Shown here: positions 9,369-19,900 of the stretch, piece after piece
Layout of the letters: each line of letters opens with the position of its first letter
How positions within the stretch are numbered: the stretch's first letter is position 1
Assembly: GCF_009833085.1 (NCBI RefSeq)
Contig: NZ_QRBZ01000008.1
Span: forward strand, 43,138-107,137
Reading direction: 5' to 3'
Source: Nitrosomonas oligotropha
GTDB taxonomy: Bacteria > Pseudomonadota > Gammaproteobacteria > Burkholderiales > Nitrosomonadaceae
Length of the DNA: 64,000 nucleotides
Program-made: the position numbers and the translations under genes
Notes under the pieces: model-generated
Database searches by the model: none
Told to the model about the DNA's origin: nothing
The model's input: the letters and a program-made list of their open reading frames with translations, nothing else

Positions 9369-10649
9369 TTATCGCACGGATTTTCCTTGCAGCATGCGGA
9401 GGAGCTGGCGGCGATAGGGGTGGTATTGCACTTCAATCGAATGCCGCGGGCGCGCAATGAAGTGCCGCGCCCAGAATGCGCCTTCAGCTTCGGCTTGTTC
9501 ACGCCAATCGGATGGCAGCTGGGTTTTGCCGCTGAGGAATTGGCCGATCAGCCGCGATTGCATCTCGGCCAGAGTCCAAATGCAACCTTGCGGTTGTATC
9601 AAGCCGATGAAGAACAAACTGGGATGACCGGGATGAAAAATGCGCAAATAAAGCGGCACATGGCTAGCGTTTTCCCAGTTGATAAAGTCCGTATCAAAGA
9701 AGGGAAAGCTGATGGTATAGCCGGTTGCGGCGATGATCACATCGTACTGCGCCGACGCGCCATCGGTAAACCGCACCGTGTGATCCGAAACATCCTGGAT
9801 AGCGGGGCGAGGGTGTATTTTGCCGTGCCGTATCCTATCGAAGATTACCGAGTTGATGGTCGGGTGCGCTTGCGTGGGTGAAAAATCCGGCTCGGGCAAT
9901 TGATAATCGCGATAACGCCCGATCTGGATCCGCAGGGAAATTTTTTGCAGGCGGTTTTTTATGCTCTGCGGCAGCCATTGCATAGCGGCCGCGAAAGTAT
10001 CGGTCGGTTTTCCCATGACCAGTTTGGGAATAATGTATTGCGGCGTGCGCAGGCTCATATCGACCCGCGCGGCTTCGCGGCTCGCTTCCACCGCACAATC
10101 GCAACCTGAATTACCGGCGCCGACCACGAGCACCCGCTTGTTTTCCAATCCTTGACTGGCTTTAAATTCGTGCGCATGCAGATATGTTCCGGCAAAACGG
10201 TCTTTCCATCCGGGATGGCGCGGCTTGGTGTGGTGCCCGTTGGCAACGAGCAGATAATCGAATTCCTCGTGCGTGCCATCGCTGAGCAACAACCGCCATC
10301 GTTCTTGTGCAATTTTTTCCACGCGCAGCACGGCAACATTGAAGCGAATATATTGCTCCAGTTGAAAATGGCGGGCGTAGGCCTGGAAATAAGCGAGTAT
10401 TTGCTGATGGCTGGGGTAATCGGGGTAGTCGTCCGGCATCGGAAAGTCACTGAATTGCGACATCGGTTTGCTGGAAATGATGTGCGTCGCCTTACTGATG
10501 CTGCTGCGCCCCGGGGTGTCGCTGTATACCCAGTTTCCGCCGATCTGATCGTTCTTTTCATAGCACACGATATCGTGCAATCCCGCTTCCACTAAGTGCT
10601 TGATCGCGGTGAGGCCGGAACAGCCGGCGCCGATTATGGCAATGCGCAT
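9369..10649 (-). CDS. Flavin-containing monooxygenase
   Basis: This protein of about 426 residues has two Rossmann motifs: MRIAIIGAGCSGL at the start (FAD) and VLVVGAGNSGCDCA near residue 175 (NADPH). Between them lies FAGTYLHAHEFK, the FxGxxxHxxxF fingerprint of class B flavin monooxygenases. The late motif IIAATGYTISFPF also matches. It should use NADPH and O2 to oxygenate a soft nucleophile (S or N) or act as a Baeyer-Villiger enzyme; the substrate is not known. The open frame runs back to 10787, but GAGCSG must lie at the N-terminus, so I use ATG 10649. No partner genes are adjacent. Confidence 0.9.
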   Translation of the reverse strand: MRIAIIGAGCSGLTAIKHLVEAGLHDIVCYEKNDQIGGNWVYSDTPGRSSISKATHIISSKPMSQFSDFPMPDDYPDYPSHQQILAYFQAYARHFQLEQYIRFNVAVLRVEKIAQERWRLLLSDGTHEEFDYLLVANGHHTKPRHPGWKDRFAGTYLHAHEFKASQGLENKRVLVVGAGNSGCDCAVEASREAARVDMSLRTPQYIIPKLVMGKPTDTFAAAMQWLPQSIKNRLQKISLRIQIGRYRDYQLPEPDFSPTQAHPTINSVIFDRIRHGKIHPRPAIQDVSDHTVRFTDGASAQYDVIIAATGYTISFPFFDTDFINWENASHVPLYLRIFHPGHPSLFFIGLIQPQGCIWTLAEMQSRLIGQFLSGKTQLPSDWREQAEAEGAFWARHFIARPRHSIEVQYHPYRRQLLRMLQGKSVR

Positions 10650-10935
10650 CTTGTGTATGTCGATTCCGGTAAATTCATCTGATTTGTTTTGATGATAGCA
10701 GGTTATGGCTGCATCGTTATTATCCGCGCAGTAATGCCGCCGGTGGCGAAGTGTGGAGATGCGTATTGCAAAAAGCGCGATTTGCATTCAGCTGATATTC
10801 AGCCCGATGCTCACACAATGGCAACTGAGATACCGCAATTGATTAGGGTATCGGGTTTCAGAGCAGAGAACGGGTTTAAATCAAAAATTACGTTACAAAA
10901 ATAGCCCGTCTGTGTGAATTTTCAGGAGAAATATC

Positions 10936-11268
10936 ATGAGCACTCAACGAATACTTATTCCGCTTGCTTTCGTCGCAATTATTTTTCTGGGCGGCTGCGT
11001 GGCTACGCCGTATTACGGAGGAACGGGTTATTACCGGGGCGCGGCGTACGGTTACAGCTATCAGCCATCCTATTATGCCGGTCAAGGCTATATGGGCGGC
11101 GGGTTCGGATACTCCAATCGCGGACATAGACATAACCATGGCCATATGCATCAAGGCGGCGGATATCGTCCTTTCGCGGGAGATCACCGGCATATCGGCG
11201 GCGGACATCAACACCCTGGCCGGGGACACTGGGGTGGAAGCCACCGGGGCGGTCATCACCGGAGATGA
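10936..11268 (+). CDS. His/Gly/Tyr-rich small lipoprotein
   Basis: This 110-residue protein has a lipoprotein signal peptide (lipobox LGGC, Cys about 21). The Tyr/Gly-rich middle is followed by a C-terminal half with at least fifteen histidines in HRHNHGHMH, GDHRHIGGGHQH and RGGHHRR. The composition suggests metal binding (Ni, Cu or Zn) at the outer membrane, which is inference. AGGAGA precedes ATG 10936. It resembles in style the Gly/Tyr/His-rich protein at 5605 but is not clearly homologous. It is convergent with the POT transporter. Confidence 0.8.
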   Translation: MSTQRILIPLAFVAIIFLGGCVATPYYGGTGYYRGAAYGYSYQPSYYAGQGYMGGGFGYSNRGHRHNHGHMHQGGGYRPFAGDHRHIGGGHQHPGRGHWGGSHRGGHHRR

Positions 11269-11344
11269 GAAAGATAATGATGGATTTAACCGTAAATTCG
11301 CAGGGATTGCGTTATCCGGTGCAAATTGAATTGACGCAAAACCG

Positions 11345-12868
11345 CTATTGCGCACCGTGCATCATTTTTTGCAATATTTGGGTGAGTGCGAACAAAATGA
11401 GGGACGCAATTCCGGACAAGATCACGAAGATCATGAAAAACTCGTACAAACCTGCGATTTCGAAGCCTGCAAATACCGGTGCTGCGGGCAACGACGGATC
11501 GGGGTACAAAGCGCTCAGTATGCCTGCGAATTTACTGGCGGCCGCCATGGATGAGAACCATACGCCCATCAATAACGAAGCAAACTTCGCTGGCGCCAGT
11601 TTGACTACCATGGCTAAACCAATCGGCGATAAACACAGCTCGCCGATGGTATGCAGCAAGTACAAACTGAATAACCACATCATGCTGACTTTGATGGCCG
11701 GGTCGATGCCTTTGACACCGAAGGCGATGACGCAGTAGCCCAGCGACAAGAATAACAATCCTAATGCCTGCTTGGCGGGCGATGAAGGCTCCCAATCGCG
11801 TTGCCCCAGGAAGGTCCAGATCACTGCGAATACTGGAGCCAGTATGATAATCAGCACGGCATTGATGGACTGAAAGAAGCTGGCGGGAATTTCGGTTCCG
11901 AGCAAATTTCTGTCAGTTTGCTCCTCAGCAAAGAAGGTCAACGACGCACCCGCTTGTTCAAATGCCGCCCAGAAGAAAATCACGAAGAAAGCCAGAATAT
12001 AGATGACGCCGATCCGTTTCTTTTCAATTGAGCTCAGGGCTTTATCGGCAATGATCGCTGCGGGGCCGATGATTGTGATGGAGAAGATGCTCGATCCGAT
12101 GAGACCCAGATCCATAAGGTAATAAAACATAGCGAATAAAACCAACGTGGCGACCGCCCAAGCCAGTCTTTGAGAAAGCGGCATCGCGGGTGCTTTGGCG
12201 TCATGGCCGGTTAGGATTTTCTTCTCCGGAACCAGCCCGATTCCTGCGCCTTCGGGCGTGACGATGAGTTTGTTTTTGAGCAACTCGAAGGTGAAGATGC
12301 TGACGATCATGCCAACGCAGGCAGCCAGAAAACCCCATTGGAAATCCGCGGGGTTTCCCGTATCGCCCAAACTGCCGCATACCAGCGGCGCGAGGAATGC
12401 GCCAAGGTTGATGCCCATATAGAAAATGGTGAATGCGGCGTCGATACGTTGATCGCCTGCCGGGTACAGCTGGCCGACCATCGTGGAAATATTCGGCTTA
12501 AAAAAACCGTTGCCAAGAATGAGGAATCCCAGACCGAGAAAGAGCATCGGTTGCGCGAAAGCAATATCGTTGTAATTCGCTGCGGACAAAAACATGCAGA
12601 AATGCCCGATTGCCATCAGGATGCCGCCAACAAGTATGGCCCGTCTGTTGCCCCAGTAACGGTCCGCCATATAACCGCCAATGAGCGGTGTCAGATAAAC
12701 CAAACCGGTGTAGTTGCCATAAATTTCGGATGCCAGCGCTTTGTCGAGCAGCAAGGCTTTGATCATGAACAATGTGAAGATGGCGCGCATGCCGTAGTAG
12801 CTGAAACGCTCCCACATTTCGGTAAAAAACAGAAGGTATAGACCTTTGGGGTGTCCTGATGAATTCAT
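11345..12868 (-). CDS. POT/PTR family proton-dependent peptide transporter
   Basis: This polytopic protein of about 507 residues has the normal length for bacterial di/tripeptide permeases (Dtp/YjdL type). The N-terminal signature TEMWERFSYYGMRAIFTLFM contains the ExxERFxYYG proton-coupling motif. The second PTR2 signature is visible as FYMGINLGAFLAPLVCGSLG. It should import small peptides across the inner membrane with protons. A GTG at 12877 and the ATG at 12868 are both possible starts, and neither has a strong ribosome binding site. It stands alone. Confidence 0.9.
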   Translation of the reverse strand: MNSSGHPKGLYLLFFTEMWERFSYYGMRAIFTLFMIKALLLDKALASEIYGNYTGLVYLTPLIGGYMADRYWGNRRAILVGGILMAIGHFCMFLSAANYNDIAFAQPMLFLGLGFLILGNGFFKPNISTMVGQLYPAGDQRIDAAFTIFYMGINLGAFLAPLVCGSLGDTGNPADFQWGFLAACVGMIVSIFTFELLKNKLIVTPEGAGIGLVPEKKILTGHDAKAPAMPLSQRLAWAVATLVLFAMFYYLMDLGLIGSSIFSITIIGPAAIIADKALSSIEKKRIGVIYILAFFVIFFWAAFEQAGASLTFFAEEQTDRNLLGTEIPASFFQSINAVLIIILAPVFAVIWTFLGQRDWEPSSPAKQALGLLFLSLGYCVIAFGVKGIDPAIKVSMMWLFSLYLLHTIGELCLSPIGLAMVVKLAPAKFASLLMGVWFSSMAAASKFAGILSALYPDPSLPAAPVFAGFEIAGLYEFFMIFVILSGIASLILFALTQILQKMMHGAQ

Positions 12869-13210
12869 ACGTTTCACAATGGATTAACGTTGTCCGGATG
12901 CTGCTGACGGCGCTGTAAGTTTGAGCGGCGGGGCATTATAACCAGCGGAGGAAATAAATGCGCATTTTGACTTCGGTACGAAGTGTTGTGATTTTGTGAT
13001 GAATGGCTGAGTGATAACTACGTTCGGGAGGATCATTCAGTCAGGCTGAATTGCTGGAACGTGCAGCGAATATCAAGCTCATCGTTTCCCGGCAATCCAG
13101 CGCCGCTTTTATCTAGTGATGGTATGGGGCAGGGTACGGTCTCGATCCTGCACTCCTGGGCCTGACTTGCTGATTAACCGCTCGTGAATCCAGATATGCA
13201 CTTTCGCCTA
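12869..13210. other. Intergenic region, no recognisable gene
   Basis: No open frame with a ribosome binding site is visible on either strand. The left end is the promoter side of the POT gene. A short plus-strand frame around 13047-13113 could be a degraded coding fragment, but it is too short to name. Confidence 0.4.
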
Positions 13211-13468
13211 TCAGTAATCCGCCGCATAGTGTTGAGAGAGAAAATTCATGATGATCAGAATGCAGGCGAGGAATACCATGTAGTATGAAAATTTCTTAGC
13301 ATCCCTCAAATGATCATCCTTGGAAGGGAATTTGATGCCGCTTACCTTGCTGGCGTATCTTTTACTAATGTATTCATAGGTTTTTTCATAATTAGAGTGC
13401 ATATATTGATGGTAAATCATCAATGCAAAAGAAATCACCAGACCGATCCACCCCAACAGCTCAATCAT
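13211..13468 (-). CDS. Small two-helix membrane protein, unknown
   Basis: This 85-residue protein has a hydrophobic segment at residues 5-19 (LGWIGLVISFALMIY) and another near residues 62-77 (YYMVFLACILIIMNFL). Between them is a charged, basic loop (about 40 residues with KTYEYISKRYASK). A GGGGG stretch about seven bases before the ATG can serve as ribosome binding site. I do not recognise the family. A weak upstream frame on the same strand (13465-13719) overlaps its start by four bases. Confidence 0.55.
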   Translation of the reverse strand: MIELLGWIGLVISFALMIYHQYMHSNYEKTYEYISKRYASKVSGIKFPSKDDHLRDAKKFSYYMVFLACILIIMNFLSQHYAADY

Positions 13469-13908
13469 TGCGTACCCCCGATGTTTTTAATGACGTGTAT
13501 AGATAATAGAGTCATCGTATCAATAAAAATTCGACGAGAAAAATTTTTGACGGAAAGTGGTGAGCAGAACTGGGTCGGCACTATGCACATCTTGAGGGGC
13601 ACAGGACTCGTTGCACAGTTCCGCTCATAAGGATCCCAGCGCGCCCAAGGAGTTGGGTCAGGAGTAAGAAAAGGCGCACTGGGTTTAAACTCTTCCAGCC
13701 ATCCGGCTACGCACAACAAACTGCGCTGACTGGTGCGGTACTGTTCTGAAATGGTGAGTCATCATCCTAATGCAATATTTCTAATTTATCTGTACGTGCG
13801 AACACGTAAGGTTAAGCCCTGATTGATGGGCTGTAGAAATTGTGGATATACCTTGGTTTGTAGGTGATTTCGCTATTCTCAGTAATGAATGCGAAGACAT
13901 TTTGGCAG
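13469..13908. other. Intergenic region with one weak frame and one weak palindrome
   Basis: A minus-strand frame of 84 codons (13465-13719, TTG start) has no recognisable domain, a composition unlike its neighbours and no ribosome binding site, so I do not call it a gene. A palindrome similar to the Crp/Fnr-type sites further right occurs at 13793-13812. Confidence 0.35.
13793..13812. promoter_or_regulatory. Weak copy of the 20-bp palindrome (site J)
   Basis: The sequence is TACGTGCG-N4-CGTAAGGT. The left half fits the consensus seen at 22.7-35.4 kb, while the right half deviates at the last three positions. It lies outside the stress block and upstream of no well-supported gene, so it may be chance. 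Confidence 0.3.
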
Positions 13909-16900
13909 TTAACTCAAATCCACCGCAACGTGGTGAACCTGCCGGTCATCTACAAGCGGAATCATGCCTTGTGGCCGCCCTGATTTACCGGTATCCATGC
14001 TAGTGATCACGTTACCATCCACCGTTATATGCATCTCATGACTTAATTTCGCATCGTTGCATTTAACGGTGATGTGATAGAAAGTCTCACGAAAGCGGTA
14101 GTGGATGATGTACGACTTCCAATGCGCCGGGATGCATGGGGTTATGCGTAAATGATCCACTTCCAATTGCAGACCGAGCAGTGTTTCCACGGTCAGCCGG
14201 TACATCCAGCCCGCCGCTCCGGTATACCAAGTCCAACCGCCTCGTCCGATATGGGGTGCTACACCATAAATATCCGCGCACATGACGTATGGCTCGACTT
14301 TATAACGCTCGATCTCCGCCGGTGTCCGGCCGTGGTTAAGGGGATTGAGCATGGCAAACAATTCCCAGGTGCGTTCCCGGTCACCTAGCATAGCAAATGC
14401 CATCGCGGACCAAATCGCAGCATGGGTATACTGCCCGCCATTTTCACGGATGCCGGGAACGTAACCCTTGATATACCCAGGTTCAAGTTCTGAGTGATCA
14501 AAGGGGGGATCGAACAGCTGGACCAGCTGTTTATCGCGCCGTATCAGGCGCTTGTCGACTGCTGTCATTGCTTGCCGGGCACGCGCGGTGTTTCCGCCGC
14601 CTGAAATCACTGCCCAGCTCTGACTGATTGAATCGATTTGACATTCATCGTTACTGGACGAGCCGAGCGGTGTGCCGTCATCGAAATAGGCCCGCCGGTA
14701 CCATTCGCCATCCCAGGCATTGGCCTCGATATGGGTACTCAGCAATTTAGCCTGTTCGTCACAAAAGTTGGCAAAAGCTTGGTCTCCCTGGCGCTGTGCC
14801 AGGCCGGAAAACAGCTGAAGGTTTGCGTACAAGAACCATGCCAGCCAGACACTTTCGCCCTTGCCATCGCGACCGACATGATTCATGCCATCATTCCAGT
14901 CTCCGCATCCTATCAAGGGTAACTGATGTTCTCCAAAGCGCAGACCATGTTTAATGGCGCGTATGCAATGCTCATAAAGGCTTGCTGCTTCTGCGGAACG
15001 CTGTGGCTGGTCGTAGTACGCTTCTTCTTCCGGATATAACTCGCGGCCTTCCAGAAAGTGGATCGATTCATCCAGTACACCGGTATCGCCGGTCGCCAGC
15101 ACATAATGGCAGGTCACATACGGCAGCCACAGATAATCATCGGAAAAATGCGTGCGCACGCCTTGCCCGTTGGGGGGATGCCACCAGTGCTGCACATCGC
15201 CTTGAAGAAATTGCCGTCCGGCGCAACGTATGAGTTGTTCACGGGCGAGCCATGGTGTGGCGTGGATCAGTGCCATGCTGTCCTGCAATTGATCGCGGAA
15301 ACCGTACGCGCCGCCGGATTGATAATATCCGCTGCGGCCCCAGAGCCGGCAGGATAGTGTTTGGTAGATGAGCCAGCCATTGGTCAAAACATCCAAAGCG
15401 GGATCCGGTGTTTCTACACGTACCGCGCTCAGCGTGTGGTTCCAGTAGTTCCACACCTCTTCCAATGCTTGCCGGGCGCCTGAGACTCCACTGTATTGCT
15501 CGATAAATTGCTGTACTTCTTCGGTGCTTTGCGCTGCACCGAAGAGAAACACGATTTCGCGTTCTTGTCCCGCAGCCAGTTCGATTTGTGTCTGAATCGC
15601 CGCGCATGGATCGAGACCTGCGCCTGTCTTGCCGGATAAGCGCTTGCGCCGCATTGCCGCTGGATTGGACAACAAGCCATTGCGGCCAATGAACTCGGTG
15701 CGATTTCCGGTCACTGAGCATTCTCGTTCGCTCACTTTCACAAAGACCACTCGTTTGGCGTATTCGCGGCCGTAAGCGTTGCGAGCCAACAGCGCGCCAC
15801 TATGCGGTTCCACTTCAGTCACAATGTGCATTAAATTGGTGTGCCGCCATTCACCGAGTACCAGTTCCCAGTATCCGGTTAGCGATAATCGCCGAGTGCG
15901 CTTGGAATGGTTGCGTAGCTTGATCACCACGAATTTCACCGGCGCATTCATAGCGACATAGGTATGCAGTTCCGAAGAAATTCCGGCCTGGTAATGTTCG
16001 AACACGCTGTACCCAAACCCATGGCGGCATACATATCCGGATTGACCGCCGCTTGGCAAGGGCGCCGGTGACCAGAAAACCCCGCTATCGTCGTCGCGGA
16101 TATAGAACATTTCACCGCTGCTGTCGCTCAGTGGATCGTTGTGCCAAGTGGTCAAGCGGAATTCGTGCGCGTTTTCCACCCAGGTATACGCACTGCCGCT
16201 CTCACTTACAACCGTGCCGATGTGCGGGCTGGCAATAACATTGACCCACGGTGCGGGCGTACTTTGACCGGGTTCCAGCGTAATGACATACTCGCGCCCG
16301 TCGGGCGTAAATCCCCCCAAGCCGTTGTAAAATATCCGTTCGCGGGCTGCTAACGGGGTGACTGGTTCAGACACCGTTAGTAATCGTGGCTCCAGGAGAT
16401 CCGAAATCCGCTCGGATGATATACGGCGTTCCAATGGTTCGATCAATGTTTCGGACGTGTCGCTAAAGACGATACGAGCGGCCGTCTGGAGCAAGACCCT
16501 TTCATCTTCGGTCAGTTCTTCGGTGCGCCGCACGAAAACACCACCGGGCTTGTCAATGATTTGCCCGTCCGATCCCGCATTAATCAAACCGATGACCTGG
16601 TCGTGCAAAGCTGCACGGTAGCCGGAAAAATCTTCGTTCACGATCACCAGGTCGACGGCCAAGCCTTTCATGCGCCAGTAGGCATGCGCTTGCAGTGCTT
16701 GTTTTACCAGATCGATACGATTCAAGTTACCGATTCTAATCAGCACGATCGGTAAATCACCCGAAATGGCAAAGCGCCAAAGTCCGGATTGACCCAACTG
16801 GTTACGGGCGATGATGCTGGGAGCAGCGCGCCGCAATGCATTGCTGTATATGATGGAGCTCGCAAGGCGGCCGTAGATCTGGGCATCGGTTTCGGTGGCG

Positions 16901-19900
16901 TTGATCAGGCGCAGCACTTCCTGACTCTGGAACCATGCCATTTCAAAAGCGCGTTCCACGAAGTGCCGGTCGCAATAATTCTCCAGCAACGCCAAGGCGC
17001 CTTCACGCGTACTCGCCACACCTGATATGATCTGCACCGTGGCCGATTCATCCGGTAGCAAAGTGACAGTGCGGCGGATGGATACGATCGGATCAAGCAC
17101 CGAGCCATCGGTATTCGACAAAGCTGACGAACGATTATTCTTATCCAATACCACTGGATTAAACGTTGTCCGCCCGCGCCCGATGAATTTCGTACGGTCC
17201 GTTTCATAAGACGGTTCGTCAATTATCGCACCGGGCGCCGCCATGAGATGAAACATCCAGGGAATCTGTTCTTCCGGCGTGCGCCGCCGCCGTGTGCAAA
17301 GAATCGCCTGTTTATCCCGGACTATTTCCGTTTGCACGAACAAATTACTGAACGTGCGATGAGCCAGGTCTGAATTCAGCGCTGCCAGCACCACTTCCGC
17401 ATAACTCGTCATCTCAATGTGACGGATACGGAGTGACTGGTTAGTGAGCGTGACACGGCGAATCTCGACATTGTCCTCGGGTGAAACGCTGATTTCAGTG
17501 TGCGTTTCGATTGCTTGATCGCGGCGGCGGTATTCCGCGCGCGCTTGTACGAAGATCGCCTCATAGTGATCGGCTTTGCGTAGCGTGGGCTGATACGCAG
17601 TGGACCAATACTGCCCGGAATCACGATCGCGCAAATAAATGAAGGTGCCCCAGCCATCCGAAGTGGCATCCTCACGCCAGCGGGTAACCGCGAGATCCCG
17701 CCAGCGGCTGTAACCGCCACCGGCATGAGTCGCCATCACGTGGTACTGTCCGTTGGACAATAGGTGTACTTCCGGTATCAGCGTGTTCGGGTTGGTGAAA
17801 ACCCGCATGATAGCACCGGCTTCTGCGGCCGCTGGGCGCGCTGTGGCGCTGACTTCCGCCGCATGGGGGTGTAATGTTGCGCCCTTCTTCGGTACACGCT
17901 CTTGCAGCAACAATTTTGTCGCCTGGGCGAGCGGATCGGACATAAAACGGCGCTCCATCGGACGATCGAGCAATACATGCTCAAAGGCCAGTAGGCTCAT
18001 ACCTTGATGATGCGCCATGAAGGTGCGCACAATAGAACGTGTTTTGCCACGCGGTACACGCGATGGCGTGTAATCGACGGCCTCGTAAAATCCATACGCG
18101 CCGAGTAAGCCATTGGCAGCGAGCATTTGCAGGTTAAGGCACGCCTCGCGCGGCATCACTGTCAACGCCAGCGCGCTGGCGTAAGGCGCAATGACCAGAT
18201 CATCTCCCAGGCCTCGCTTGAAACCCAGCCCTGGCACACCGAATGCCCGATATTGATAGACTTGGTGCAGGTCGGTGGTGTTATAGCAGGATTCGGAAAT
18301 TCCCCATGGCACATCGCGTTGCCTGCCGTATTCGATCTGGCGCAACACGGCGGCTTTGCAGGTCTGATCCAATAGTGTGTTCTCATAACTGGGCATGATC
18401 AGACGCGGCATCAGGTACTCGAACATTGAGCCGCTCCAGGAAATCAGGCTCACGTTACTGCCATGACTGGTCAGCAGACGGCCAAGTGAAAACCAATGCC
18501 GTTGCGGTACCTGTCCTTGCGCGATGAGTAAGAAACTGGCTAAGCGCGCTTCGGATGCCAGCAGATCGTAACAGGATTGATCGCGGCGCCGTTCGCCTAC
18601 ATCGTAACCGATGGCCAGCAAATCGCGCGATTTGTCATAGAGAAACTCAAAATCCATGTTCGCGAGCTTGCGGCAACGATCCGCCAGATCATTGATAAGG
18701 TTGATTCGTTCTCGTGCACTCCTGATGGTTCCGGCTGGAAGCTGCGTTTCAGTATCTGCCGCATTTCCTTGGGTCAATTCCAGCAATGCCGGAATATTGT
18801 CAAAATGCTGCGGTTCAGGCGCCAAGTATCGAAGATCGTCTTGAAGTGCGTTAATTTGCTGATTGAATGCCTGTGCCCAGTAATACAGTTCGCCATCGAT
18901 ATCGATATTTGCGGGCAGGTAAGTCACCATTGCTTCGCCAAGAAGGCGCATTTTCTCCAGCGAGCTATCCGTGGCTGCCATTGTGTGCGGCGGCCCATTC
19001 ACTATCAGTGTGTGCAGATTGTCCTCGAGCACTTTGACATGCTGTGCAAGATTCGAGGCAGGCGATGCGGGTACATGCTCGGCAAGTACGGACAAGGTAT
19101 CCCGCAATCCTTGAAACGCATTGACTGAAAGAACCGGTTGTTCTTTCAATTCGATCAATCCAGCTTGCAAAGTGAGCAAACTACCGGCCAGATTGCCGCT
19201 ATCCACGGAAGAAATATATTGCGGGTGCAATGGCTTGAGTGTGCGCGTGTCGTACCAGTTGTAAAAGTGGCCGGAGTAACGTTCCAGCTTTTCCATCGTT
19301 TCCAGGGTGTTTTGAGTCCGGCGCAGGAATTCGCCAGCGGAGATATAACCAAAATCATGCGCGGCCAGACCGGCCAGCAATGACATGCCGATATTCGTTG
19401 GAGAAGTGCGTGTGGCGATGGTTTTGGCCGGATGCTCCTGAAAATTGTCGGGCGGCAGCCAATTGTCTTGCGGGCCCGTAAACTGCGCGAAGTAGCGCCA
19501 CGTCCGCCGCGCGGATGTACGCAGAAACACGAGCTGATCGGCCGTCAGTTGGGGTGTCGGGGATGAAAGCGGTTTGCTGATCCACCAGCCGGCAACCGGT
19601 GACAATAACCAGGCTAACAAAACCGGTGCGCAGGACAACAATCCGGCGGATTGATTGTGTGCCAATAACAGGAACAACACTACTGCCGAAGCCGGTCCGA
19701 TCCACATCTCTTTAATAAAACCGGCCAAGCTGCGGCGCGCATTGCGATGCGTATAGGATGGCAAGTGCCACAGCATCAAGCCGTGACGCGTAAACAACAT
19801 GCGCAATCCCGAGCGCACGATCGCACTCAGACTGATCAACGTATCGTAAGGCAACAGAATCAAAGTCAGCACAGCGAGTGCGATGGGGCGGCCTGCTAAG

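Noticed and set aside
13465..13719. Minus-strand 84-codon frame before the small membrane protein
   Set aside because: TTG start, no ribosome binding site, no domain and unusual composition; the 4-base overlap with the next gene is not enough.
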